Source of the DNA: an uncultured Ruminococcus sp.
GTDB taxonomy: Bacteria > Bacillota > Clostridia > Oscillospirales > Ruminococcaceae
Assembly: GCA_947175975.1 (NCBI GenBank)
Contig: CAMWOX010000095.1
Coordinates: forward strand, 1 to 6,462
Length of the DNA: 6,462 bases
Direction of reading: 5' to 3'
Positions 1 to 5,742 of this stretch are shown here, piece after piece. A program made the position numbers and the translations under genes. Within the stretch, counting starts at the first letter, position 1. Every line of letters starts with the position of its first letter. The notes under the pieces were generated by a model that saw nothing but the letters and a program-made list of their open reading frames with translations, was not told the origin of the DNA and made no database searches.

Positions 1-1757
1 ATTGGTCTGTTCATCAATGCCCAGTCGAAAATGTTCACAATGCCATCGCCGTTATGGTCTGCTTTCTGGAACTGTTCCTGCGTCATGGTAACATGTCCAT
101 GCAGATATTCAATCAGAGATTCCGGTGTGAGTTCCTTCATCATAGGCACATCTGGATTATCCGACTGATTCGGATCTTTTCCATTCAGAACCACTTTGTT
201 ATCCTTGCAGAAATCCTGAACCGCGGGGGATTCGCTGACAATATTCACTTCTTTGTTGACTTCCGGAAGAACACCCTCACCATAGCCAATTGCAAAGTCT
301 TCTACTTTTGTAACACTTGCCGGGATCTGCACTTCTGTGAGAGAATCACATGCGGCAAGTGCATACTTGTCAATCTTGGTGACAGTCTCCGGGATTTCTA
401 CACTCTTCAAAGATTCACATCTGTACAGCACATGATTATCCAGCACAGTCAGATCTTTCGGGAGCTGAATTTCTTCCAAAGCGGTACAGCCGGCAAAGCA
501 CCAGATACCAAGACTATCCATGCTTCCCTCAAACTTTGCAGTTTTCATGCTGTTGCAGCCATAGAATGCATAGCTGTCTACTTTTGTCACAGCTGCCGGG
601 ATCACAATGCTGTCCAGAGATGCACAGTCATAGAATGCATACACACCGATTTGCGTCAGCGTAGACGGAAGTGTAACCGGATTCAGTGCAGAACACTTGC
701 AGAATGTATACTCATCAATTCTTGTAATTCCCTCCGGAAGATTAATCGTTTCCAGACTGGAGCAGTTATAGAATGCGTAGCTTTCGATTCTGCTGACACT
801 TTCCGGAAGCGTCAGTGTTTTCACATTTCCACAGTTAGAGAATGCACTTTGACGGATTCTTGTAATACTATCCGGAATCTGAACTGTTTCCAATGCATGG
901 CATTCCAGGAACAGCTCGCTCTCCAAAACAGTACAGCCTTTGGAAAGCGTCACGGATTTCAGGAGACTACAATTGCTGAATGCACCAATACCCAGTTTGG
1001 TTACTGTATCCGGGACAACAAATTCTTCCAGTCCAGTCAGCTGGAATGCACCATCACGGATTGTGGTCACACTTGCCGGGATGTTGACTGTTTTCAGGCT
1101 TCTGCAATTATATGCAATCTTATCGCTGATGGTCTTAACACCCTCTTCGATTGTGATTGTTTCCAGATTCATGCAAGTAGTGAACATATATGTACCCATA
1201 CTTGTTATGCTTCCAGGAATCGTTACTTCTGTAAGACTATTGCAGAATGCGAATGCTTCTGTACCTGTAATCCGCAGTGTATCCGGCAGATGGATCTCCT
1301 TGAGAGCCTGACAGGATGTAAAAGCATTATCACAGATTTCTTCCACGTTTTTCATTCCGACAATCTCTTCAAGTTTGTCGCAGTTGCAGAATGCATAAGT
1401 ACCGATTTTTTTCACCGTGTCCGGAATTGTGAGCTTCTTCATCTGACAATTCTGGAATGATTCGCCGTAGAGTACCTGCACAGGAAAATCATTATCGCCG
1501 TCATTGAATGTCTCCGGGATTACAACTTCTTCTGCATCCGGATTATTATAGCGGATGATCTGAACATAGCCGGTCTGCACATACTGGATGGTAAAATCAC
1601 CAATATCATAATATTTTTTAATATCCCAGTTGGATTCGACTTTCTCCTGCCATGCATATGCCGTAAGCGGTTCAATCCCGGACTGTATGACGGGTGCAGC
1701 GACAGCACACACGAGCGTCATAGCCAGGATTCCCGCCATGATTTTTTTGGTTTTCAT
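1..1757 (-). CDS. Secreted BspA-type leucine-rich-repeat protein with C-terminal dockerin-like motif (partial, C-terminus cut by window edge)
   Basis: The reading frame is open from an ATG at 1757 to base 1 (585 codons, no stop), so the gene continues left of the window. Residues 1-35 form a Sec signal peptide: MKTKK start, hydrophobic core GILAMTLVCAVAAPV, probable cleavage after LTAYA. Residues 54-80 resemble the lead-in of many ruminococcal LRR_5 proteins. About 18 leucine-rich units of 22-24 residues follow (residues 78-500), with consensus xIPxxVTxIxxYAFxNCxSLExV, the BspA/LRR_5 type. A linker follows, then LTPESLIEYLHG and a calcium-loop motif DHNGDGIVNIFD (residues 567-578; acidic or amide side chains at loop positions 1, 3, 5, 9 and 12), as in type I dockerins. 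The first half of the dockerin looks degenerate. A cell-surface or cohesin-docked binding role is inferred; the ligand is unknown. A weak Shine-Dalgarno (AGGTAG, 9 nt upstream) and a consensus promoter precede it. The antisense strand is also largely open, but only as a by-product of the repeat. Confidence 0.93.
   Translation of the reverse strand, partial: MKTKKIMAGILAMTLVCAVAAPVIQSGIEPLTAYAWQEKVESNWDIKKYYDIGDFTIQYVQTGYVQIIRYNNPDAEEVVIPETFNDGDNDFPVQVLYGESFQNCQMKKLTIPDTVKKIGTYAFCNCDKLEEIVGMKNVEEICDNAFTSCQALKEIHLPDTLRITGTEAFAFCNSLTEVTIPGSITSMGTYMFTTCMNLETITIEEGVKTISDKIAYNCRSLKTVNIPASVTTIRDGAFQLTGLEEFVVPDTVTKLGIGAFSNCSLLKSVTLSKGCTVLESELFLECHALETVQIPDSITRIRQSAFSNCGNVKTLTLPESVSRIESYAFYNCSSLETINLPEGITRIDEYTFCKCSALNPVTLPSTLTQIGVYAFYDCASLDSIVIPAAVTKVDSYAFYGCNSMKTAKFEGSMDSLGIWCFAGCTALEEIQLPKDLTVLDNHVLYRCESLKSVEIPETVTKIDKYALAACDSLTEVQIPASVTKVEDFAIGYGEGVLPEVNKEVNIVSESPAVQDFCKDNKVVLNGKDPNQSDNPDVPMMKELTPESLIEYLHGHVTMTQEQFQKADHNGDGIVNIFDWALMNRP
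258..1430 (-). repeat. Tandem 69-bp coding repeats (17 regular LRR_5 units)
   Basis: Seventeen consecutive units of about 23 codons (one of 22, one of 24) cover residues 110-500 of the LRR protein. A longer irregular unit precedes them at residues 78-109. Each unit carries a beta-strand start (xIP), a T(K/R)I turn and an A-F-x-N-C-x-S-L segment, usually with a Cys after the Asn or its equivalent. Units 11, 13 and 14 share nearly the same nucleotide stretch for YAFY(N/D/G)C, which suggests fairly recent internal duplication. Units 6, 15, 16 and 18 are the most divergent: the AF pair is replaced by IA, CF, VL and AI respectively. Confidence 0.9.
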
Positions 1758-1838
1758 AATCTGAAACTACCTGCCTTTCTTGAAATTATCTAAAATTGTC
1801 ACCGAACAAATGATATTCAAAAATATCTATGCATTTTT

Positions 1839-1868
1839 ATTATACAGCATTTTGCACACACTTGTCAA
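1839..1868 (-). promoter_or_regulatory. Consensus sigma-A promoter of the LRR-protein gene
   Basis: On the minus strand a perfect -35 TTGACA (1868-1863) and a perfect -10 TATAAT (1844-1839) are separated by 18 nt. Transcription should start near 1832, giving a 5' leader of about 75 nt before the ATG at 1757. Such a strong core promoter suggests high expression or control by a repressor. The rest of the 282-nt divergent region up to spoIVB is AT-rich. It contains a cre-like sequence at 1895-1908 and a short GCATG/CATGC inverted repeat at 1995-2011. I could not identify a convincing promoter for spoIVB there. Confidence 0.85.
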
Positions 1869-2039
1869 GTAATTTTGTGAAAAAATCAGAATATTTTAAT
1901 CGTTTGCGAATTTTTCCTGTACTTTCCAGAAATTTTTACGCTGTCTTAATTTTTCTCTGATATTTTTTCAGAAAAAAGCAAATTCTATTCTTGTGCATGT
2001 GATTTTCATGCCTATCAAAATCAAGAAAGCTGGTGAAGC

Positions 2040-3305
2040 ATGAGATCCCCAAAAGCAAACAAACAAAAACGCAGGACTGCACTGGCAATGCTTGCCGGAA
2101 TTTTGTTATTGCAGCCCGTGGGCGGTTCATTGTATTATGCCACGCATCTTGCAGACCGCTATTTTGTACAGAAAGGCGAAACACTGGAACTCCGTACAAC
2201 TCTGCCGATCACAGCAGTTCCGGCAAAAAATACAGCCAAAGCCGTAAATAGTCATTTTGTTCCTACTTCTGGTGTCATCACTTCAAATGATTATCAGCTG
2301 AAATTATTTCAGATTTTCCCGGTGAAACAAGTACAGGTTCAGGCTGTAGAACCCGTGATGCTTGTTCCCTGCGGTCAGCCATTCGGCGTAAGAATGCTCA
2401 TGGATGGAATTATGGTAATCGGTTTCGGTGAAGTTGCCTCTCCGGCAGGCGGCTGCTGTCCTGCCGGAGAGACCGGAATCCTGGAAGGTGACATGATCAA
2501 AGAAATCAATCATGAAGCAGTAAGCTGCACAAGCGATTTTAAAAATGCTGTCGAGGAATCCGGCGGCAATGCACTTACCCTCACAATCCAGAGAGAAGAA
2601 AAAATTCTGGAACTGACACTGTCACCGGAATATTCTGTGATTGAACAATGCTGGCAGACTGGACTCTGGGTGCGTGACAGCACTGCCGGAATCGGCACTT
2701 TAACGTATTATGAGCCGGAAAGTCAATGCTTCGGCGGTCTGGGACATCCAATCTGTGATGCGGACACAGGAGAATTTATCCCTTTGGGCAGCGGTGTAGC
2801 GGATTCTGTAACCATCAGCGGTGCAGTCAAGGGACAAGCGGGTATTCCTGGACAGTTGCAAGGCTATTTCTCCGCACAGGAATCTATCGGAACACTGGAT
2901 TATAACAGCAAGTGCGGCGTATTCGGACATTTAGAAAATTTTTCATCTGAAACACCCGCCGTGCCAATGGGACTGAAACAGGAAATCACCCTCGGCGAAG
3001 CGGTTATTTTAACCACTGTGCAAGGCACAGAACCACAGGAATACAAAATCCAGATCACAGCATTGGATTATTCCGACGATACTCAGAATATGATCATAGA
3101 AGTAACAGACGAAAATTTACTGGAATGCACAGGCGGTATTGTCCAGGGCATGAGCGGCAGTCCAATTCTCCAGAATGGCAAACTGATTGGTGCAGTCACA
3201 CATGTGTTTGTAAGTCAGCCAGCCATGGGCTATGCGATCTTTGCTGAGAACATGTATGAATACACCCGGAATGCAGCCGCATTCACAGAGTATGCCCCAG
3301 AGTGA
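2040..3305 (+). CDS. spoIVB: SpoIVB-type sporulation serine peptidase (PDZ + S55 domain)
   Basis: At 421 aa it is close to the 426 aa of Bacillus subtilis SpoIVB. Order of parts: a basic N-terminus with one membrane or signal segment (residues about 13-35); the family signature KLFQIFPVKQVQV (88-100) followed by QAVEPVMLVPCGQPFGVRM; a PDZ domain (about 105-195) with the GILEGDMIKEIN loop; and the S55 peptidase domain with catalytic His236 (GGLGHPI), Asp357 (VTDENLL) and Ser372 (VQGMSGSPI). The Asp-Ser spacing of 15 matches the Bacillus pair 363/378. In Bacillus the protein is made in the forespore, is secreted into the intermembrane space, cleaves SpoIVFA and so triggers pro-sigma-K processing. 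An in-frame TGA at 2034 makes ATG 2040 the earliest start. The Shine-Dalgarno is weak (AAGAAAG 10 nt upstream, or GGTGA at only 3 nt). Oddities: the PDZ domain carries a GGCCPA insertion encoded by a perfect DNA palindrome, and neither spo0A nor recN is adjacent. Regulation by sigma-G is expected from the family but not visible here. Confidence 0.96.
   Translation: MRSPKANKQKRRTALAMLAGILLLQPVGGSLYYATHLADRYFVQKGETLELRTTLPITAVPAKNTAKAVNSHFVPTSGVITSNDYQLKLFQIFPVKQVQVQAVEPVMLVPCGQPFGVRMLMDGIMVIGFGEVASPAGGCCPAGETGILEGDMIKEINHEAVSCTSDFKNAVEESGGNALTLTIQREEKILELTLSPEYSVIEQCWQTGLWVRDSTAGIGTLTYYEPESQCFGGLGHPICDADTGEFIPLGSGVADSVTISGAVKGQAGIPGQLQGYFSAQESIGTLDYNSKCGVFGHLENFSSETPAVPMGLKQEITLGEAVILTTVQGTEPQEYKIQITALDYSDDTQNMIIEVTDENLLECTGGIVQGMSGSPILQNGKLIGAVTHVFVSQPAMGYAIFAENMYEYTRNAAAFTEYAPE
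2438..2471. repeat. Perfect 12-bp inverted repeat inside spoIVB
   Basis: CTCTCCGGCAGG (2438-2449) and CCTGCCGGAGAG (2460-2471) are exact reverse complements separated by a 10-nt loop. The repeat spans codons 133-144 of spoIVB (ASPAGGCCPAGE), in the PDZ domain just before the GILEGD loop. It would form a very stable GC-rich mRNA hairpin. It is in frame, so it is not a terminator, and no T-run follows it. Confidence 0.9.
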
Positions 3306-3333
3306 CATCCTGAAACATCTGCAAATACAAACA

Positions 3334-3363
3334 AAAAGGACTGCCATTCCCGGCAGTCCTTTT
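3334..3363. terminator. Bidirectional Rho-independent terminator between spoIVB and ptsH
   Basis: AAAAGGACTGCC (3334-3345), a 6-nt loop ATTCCC and GGCAGTCCTTTT (3352-3363) form a perfect 12-bp stem whose GC core is flanked by A and T runs. Read on the plus strand it ends spoIVB, whose stop is 28 nt before the stem. Read on the minus strand it ends ptsH, whose stop is 16 nt before the stem, and the T-run TTTTTG follows. The two genes converge on this one element. Confidence 0.93.
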
Positions 3364-3379
3364 CAGATAGATCAGATAC

Positions 3380-3652
3380 TTATCTGTTTTCGTCGTTGAA
3401 CCCGCTCTCTACGAGATCCACCAAAGCTTCAACAGCTGTCTGCTCATCACTGCCATCAGCAATGATACGAATATCCGTGCCACCTACAATACCGAGGGAC
3501 AGGATGCCCAGCAGGCTCTTGGCATTCACACGGCGTTCTTTCTTTTCAATCCAGATAGAGGACTTGTATTCATTCGCTTTCTGAATGAAAAAAGTAGCCG
3601 GTCTCGCATGAAGCCCTACCTGGTTCTGAACAGTTACGTCTTTTACAAACAT
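3380..3652 (-). CDS. ptsH: Phosphocarrier protein HPr
   Basis: This 90-aa protein has the usual HPr length and register. The active-site phosphohistidine is His15 in VGLHARPATF, and the regulatory serine is Ser46 in NAKSLLGILSLG. In Firmicutes, enzyme I phosphorylates His15 for PTS sugar uptake, while HPr kinase/phosphorylase (HprK) phosphorylates Ser46 for CcpA-mediated catabolite control. The start was set at ATG 3652: it has a good Shine-Dalgarno GGGAGAG (3659-3665) 6 nt upstream, and it puts His15 and Ser46 at their canonical positions. An upstream in-frame start at 3685 would add 11 untypical residues. The gene has its own promoter and terminator and no ptsI neighbour, so it appears monocistronic. 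Acidic C-terminal tail FNDENR. Confidence 0.97.
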   Translation of the reverse strand: MFVKDVTVQNQVGLHARPATFFIQKANEYKSSIWIEKKERRVNAKSLLGILSLGIVGGTDIRIIADGSDEQTAVEALVDLVESGFNDENR

Positions 3653-3714
3653 ATCAAACTCTCCCATCTCTGCAATCACTTGCAATTATATTTTTGATTA
3701 CTCTGCATAGATTT

Positions 3715-3743
3715 ATTATACATGCAAATTCGATTCACGTCAA
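3715..3743 (-). promoter_or_regulatory. Sigma-A promoter of ptsH
   Basis: The minus strand shows TTGACG (3743-3738), a 17-nt spacer and a perfect TATAAT (3720-3715). Transcription should begin near 3708, leaving a leader of about 55 nt before the HPr ATG. The element fits ptsH being an independent single-gene transcript rather than the tail of the trmD operon. Confidence 0.87.
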
Positions 3744-3821
3744 CAGTTTTTTCTAAGATCCGGACGGTTTTTCTGAAAATTCTACGCTTTGTTAAAACAA
3801 CTGCCTGATACTGGTCATTAG

Positions 3822-3841
3822 ATTTGTGTATAATCACAAAT
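3822..3841. other. Perfect 7-bp inverted repeat centred on TATAAT in the trmD-ptsH gap
   Basis: ATTTGTG (3822-3828), TATAAT (3829-3834) and CACAAAT (3835-3841) form a symmetric 20-bp site. TATAAT reads as a -10 element on the plus strand, but no good -35 lies 16-18 nt upstream (TGATAC at best). The gap between the ptsH promoter and the trmD stop (3744-3918) is otherwise AT-rich. It contains no gene and no strong intrinsic terminator that I could find. The site could be an operator, a weak antisense promoter or chance. Confidence 0.4.
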
Positions 3842-3918
3842 AATTATTTTTCAGAAATATACTGTCTGTATCTTACAAATTCCAACTATGATTTCTGTGC
3901 AAGATGCTGTAAAATTTG

Positions 3919-4614
3919 TCAGTTCTTGTCAAGCCATGCCTGATAGAGATCCGGTCGCTTTTCCTGTGTGACACGCAAACTCTCCTTTGTGCGCCACTGA
4001 GAAATTTTCAGATGATGCCCCGACAATAAGACTTCCGGAACAGATTCTCCCTGCCAAATGTCCGGCTTGGTATACTGGGGATGTTCCAGCAAACCATTGA
4101 AATGACTTTCTTCTTCAAAACAGGCAGCATTGGAAAGAACACCCGGACAGGTTCTCACAATTGCATCTGCAAGAACCAATGCAGGAAGTTCACCGCCTGT
4201 GAGAACATAATCACCGATGGAAATTTCTTCATCTATGATCTTATCCAGTACTCTCTGATCCACACCCTCATAGTGACCGCATAAGAAAAACAAATTCTCT
4301 TTGTGAGATAATTCCATTGTCTTTGCCTGATTCAGCACATGTCCCTGCGGTGACAAATAAATACTATAAGGCTTTTCCTGCAAGGATTCACAAACCGCTT
4401 GCCAGCAGAGAAAAATCGGCTCTGCTTTCATGACCATGCCCATGCCACCGCCGTAGGGTGTATCATCCGCCCGGCGGTGCTTATCCAATGCATAATCCCG
4501 GATATTATGGCAGTGAATCTCCACCGCACCGGATTTTCTGGCACGTCCGATGATACTCTCAGAAAGCACAGCTTCGCACATTTCCGCAAAGAGCGTTGCA
4601 ATATCAATCCGCAT
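3919..4614 (-). CDS. trmD: tRNA (guanine-N1-)-methyltransferase TrmD
   Basis: TrmD uses S-adenosylmethionine to methylate G37 next to the anticodon, preventing +1 frameshifting. At 231 aa it is slightly shorter than the 246-aa Haemophilus enzyme but collinear with it through the catalytic region. Visible motifs: DDTPYGGGMGM (50-60), LSPQG (87-91), LCGHYEGVDQR (111-121), the SAM-binding trefoil-knot loop IGDYVLTGGELPA (133-145), conserved Arg154, HPQYTKP (178-184) and VPEVLLSGHHLKISQWR (192-208). Glu169 stands where Haemophilus has catalytic Asp169. The ATG at 4614 is preferred because AAAGGA (4625-4630) lies 10 nt upstream; an in-frame TTG at 4620 would leave only 4 nt. The start overlaps the end of rimM by 11 nt, which suggests translational coupling. 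It is the last gene of the operon here; rplS does not follow. Confidence 0.97.
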   Translation of the reverse strand: MRIDIATLFAEMCEAVLSESIIGRARKSGAVEIHCHNIRDYALDKHRRADDTPYGGGMGMVMKAEPIFLCWQAVCESLQEKPYSIYLSPQGHVLNQAKTMELSHKENLFFLCGHYEGVDQRVLDKIIDEEISIGDYVLTGGELPALVLADAIVRTCPGVLSNAACFEEESHFNGLLEHPQYTKPDIWQGESVPEVLLSGHHLKISQWRTKESLRVTQEKRPDLYQAWLDKN

Positions 4615-5134
4615 CTTCAAACAATCCTTTCAGAGGACGTATTTTCATGATGCCGGTTTCCAGGTCTGTTGCAAGAATCACTTCCGGAATTGCTGGTGCA
4701 AGATATTCTTTCTTCTCTTGTTCATTCCAGATTGCATAGACATCATTTGCACCTGTCTGCATCACATCTCGGATTTTTCCCCAGATTCTTCCGGTATCGA
4801 CATCCACTACTTGCAAGCCGATTAAATCCTGAATGAAATAGCAGCCGTCCTCCAGTTCTACATCTTCCCTGTCCATATAGAGAATTTTATTTTTAAACTG
4901 CTCTGCTTGCTCTCTGGTACTGCATCCGGCAATCTGCATAATCACGCAGTTCTGCTGAATCCTGGATCTGAGAATCTCTATTTTTTCTTTGCCCTGAGAA
5001 TCGAAATATAATTCTGCAAAAGAACACAAAAACGCCGCATCATCGCACCAGGGATAAACTTTGATTTCCCCATGCAGACCATGGACGTTTGTTATTTTTC
5101 CGATTTCCAGAAAACGTTTTTTTTCAGTATGCAT
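4604..5134 (-). CDS. rimM: Ribosome maturation factor RimM
   Basis: At 176 aa this is a normal-length RimM, the 16S-processing factor that binds ribosomal protein S19 and helps mature the 30S head. The N-terminal beta-barrel domain begins with LEIGKITNVHGLHGEIKV (9-26), the family signature. The C-terminal PRC-barrel begins at CYFIQDLIGLQVVD (98-111) and carries TGANDVY (127-133), YLAPAIPEVI (144-153), DLETGIMKIRPLKGLFE (157-173). The start ATG at 5134 has GGAG (5141-5144) 6 nt upstream. The khpA stop is 13 nt before it, and the rimM 3' end overlaps trmD, as in the conserved rimM-trmD pair of many bacteria. Confidence 0.97.
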   Translation of the reverse strand: MHTEKKRFLEIGKITNVHGLHGEIKVYPWCDDAAFLCSFAELYFDSQGKEKIEILRSRIQQNCVIMQIAGCSTREQAEQFKNKILYMDREDVELEDGCYFIQDLIGLQVVDVDTGRIWGKIRDVMQTGANDVYAIWNEQEKKEYLAPAIPEVILATDLETGIMKIRPLKGLFEDAD

Positions 5135-5147
5135 AATTCACTCCGTA

Positions 5148-5384
5148 TCAGCCGATTTCTACGGCAACAGAATGCATTCCGTGACGAGATGCCCCAGATC
5201 GCATAATTGTCCGAAGTGCTTTGGCGATTCTGCCCTGTCTGCCGATCACTCTGCCCATATCACTCTCTGCAACATGCAGATGAAATACCACAACGCCCTC
5301 TTCATCTGGCTCATCCTGTATAATTTCAATCGCAGAAGGATCTTCCACAAGACCTGCCACAATGGCATATAATAACTCTTTCAT
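5148..5384 (-). CDS. khpA: KH-domain RNA-binding protein KhpA (YlqC family)
   Basis: This 78-aa protein is one KH domain with the GxxG RNA-contact loop as GRQG (48-51) in MGRVIGRQGRIAKALRTIM. In Gram-positive bacteria KhpA dimerises with KhpB (Jag/EloR), binds many RNAs and affects cell elongation and division. The ATG at 5384 is chosen over an in-frame TTG at 5390 because GAGGA (5395-5399) is 10 nt from the ATG but only 4 nt from the TTG. It lies between rpsP and rimM, its usual place in Firmicutes. No ylqD gene follows; rimM starts 13 nt downstream. A long hairpin lies just upstream of its ribosome-binding site. Confidence 0.95.
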   Translation of the reverse strand: MKELLYAIVAGLVEDPSAIEIIQDEPDEEGVVVFHLHVAESDMGRVIGRQGRIAKALRTIMRSGASRHGMHSVAVEIG

Positions 5385-5417
5385 GATCAAAAAATCCTCA
5401 TTCTATGCCAGCAATCC

Positions 5418-5451
5418 CCCGCATCTGCAAGAATATTCTTTCAGATACGGG
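5418..5451 (-). promoter_or_regulatory. Long stem-loop in the rpsP-khpA spacer
   Basis: On the minus-strand transcript CCCGTATCTG pairs with CAGATGCGGG (10 bp, one U-G wobble). After an A/G mismatch, AAGA pairs with TCTT around an ATAT loop. The whole element is 34 nt and starts 22 nt after the rpsP stop. No T-run follows the stem directly (the next bases are GGATTGCTGG), so it is unlikely to be a simple intrinsic terminator. An RNA-processing or 3'-stabilising element for rpsP mRNA is the more likely reading. Confidence 0.65.
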
Positions 5452-5473
5452 AACATCCGGCACTGCTTTGCTC

Positions 5474-5716
5474 TTAAAGTACGCCCTCTTTTTTCAGGAG
5501 TGTCTTTACAATATCAGTCGGCTGTGCGCCCTTGCCGATCCATTCCTTTGCCTTATCCGCATCTACTTTTACAACAGACGGCTCTTTGGTCGGATCATAG
5601 TAACCGATCTCGTCAATGCTTCTGCCGTCTCTCGGGAAACGGGAATCAGCGACAACAATACGATAGAACGGCGCTTTCTTTGCACCCATTCTTCTCAGTC
5701 TGATTTTTACTGCCAT
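5474..5716 (-). CDS. rpsP: 30S ribosomal protein S16
   Basis: This 80-aa protein is a complete bacterial S16 (bS16), a primary 16S rRNA binder needed for 30S assembly. It begins MAVKIRLRRMGAKKAPFYR and continues IVVADSRFPRDGRSIDEIGYYDP, the diagnostic core, and ends in TDIVKTLLKKEGVL. The ATG at 5716 was chosen because it gives the universal MAVKIRL start and has GAGGTG (5724-5729) 7 nt upstream. In-frame ATGs at 5722 and 5731 are too close to, or ahead of, that site. It lies 65 nt after ffh and about 90 nt before khpA; both spacers contain hairpins. Confidence 0.98.
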   Translation of the reverse strand: MAVKIRLRRMGAKKAPFYRIVVADSRFPRDGRSIDEIGYYDPTKEPSVVKVDADKAKEWIGKGAQPTDIVKTLLKKEGVL

Positions 5717-5742
5717 TTTCATACACCTCACAAGTAAAATTT

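Noticed and set aside
940..1311. Second plus-strand open frame in the LRR region
   Set aside because: It has the same repeat-driven antisense origin in another frame and has no independent support.
54..1460. Long plus-strand open frame of 468 codons opposite the LRR array
   Set aside because: It is antisense to a clear secreted LRR protein whose minus-strand frame is open over the whole region. The 69-bp repeat period is a multiple of three, so a stop-free antisense frame persists across all units. Its Cys/Ile-rich repeated product (IEC..CFQ) has no signal, domain or ribosome-binding site.
1950..1977. AT-rich hairpin with CTGA/TCAG core in the divergent region
   Set aside because: It has only four strong pairs in a poly-T/poly-A setting, as expected by chance in AT-rich intergenic DNA.
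1995..2014. Possible sigma-G/sigma-F promoter for spoIVB near the CATGCCTA sequence
   Set aside because: The -10-like element is one base too long for CATnnTA, and no acceptable -35 lies at the right distance. The GCATG/CATGC inverted repeat there is too short to claim as an operator.
3653..3685. N-terminal extension of HPr by 11 residues
   Set aside because: The extension would add MQVIAEMGEFD before the canonical MFVKDVTV start. It covers the strong GGGAGAG ribosome-binding site and shifts His15 and Ser46 from their standard positions.
3840..3918. Search for an intrinsic terminator after trmD
   Set aside because: Only weak short stems such as ATAC/GTAT were found, without a GC-rich stem plus T-run. 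Nothing there can be called a terminator.
4081..4825. Several plus-strand open frames opposite trmD and rimM
   Set aside because: They lie antisense to strongly conserved genes, have low-complexity Cys/His/Phe-rich products, and have no Shine-Dalgarno or recognisable domain.
5362..5737. Plus-strand open frames opposite rpsP
   Set aside because: They are antisense to a complete S16 gene and show no coding character.
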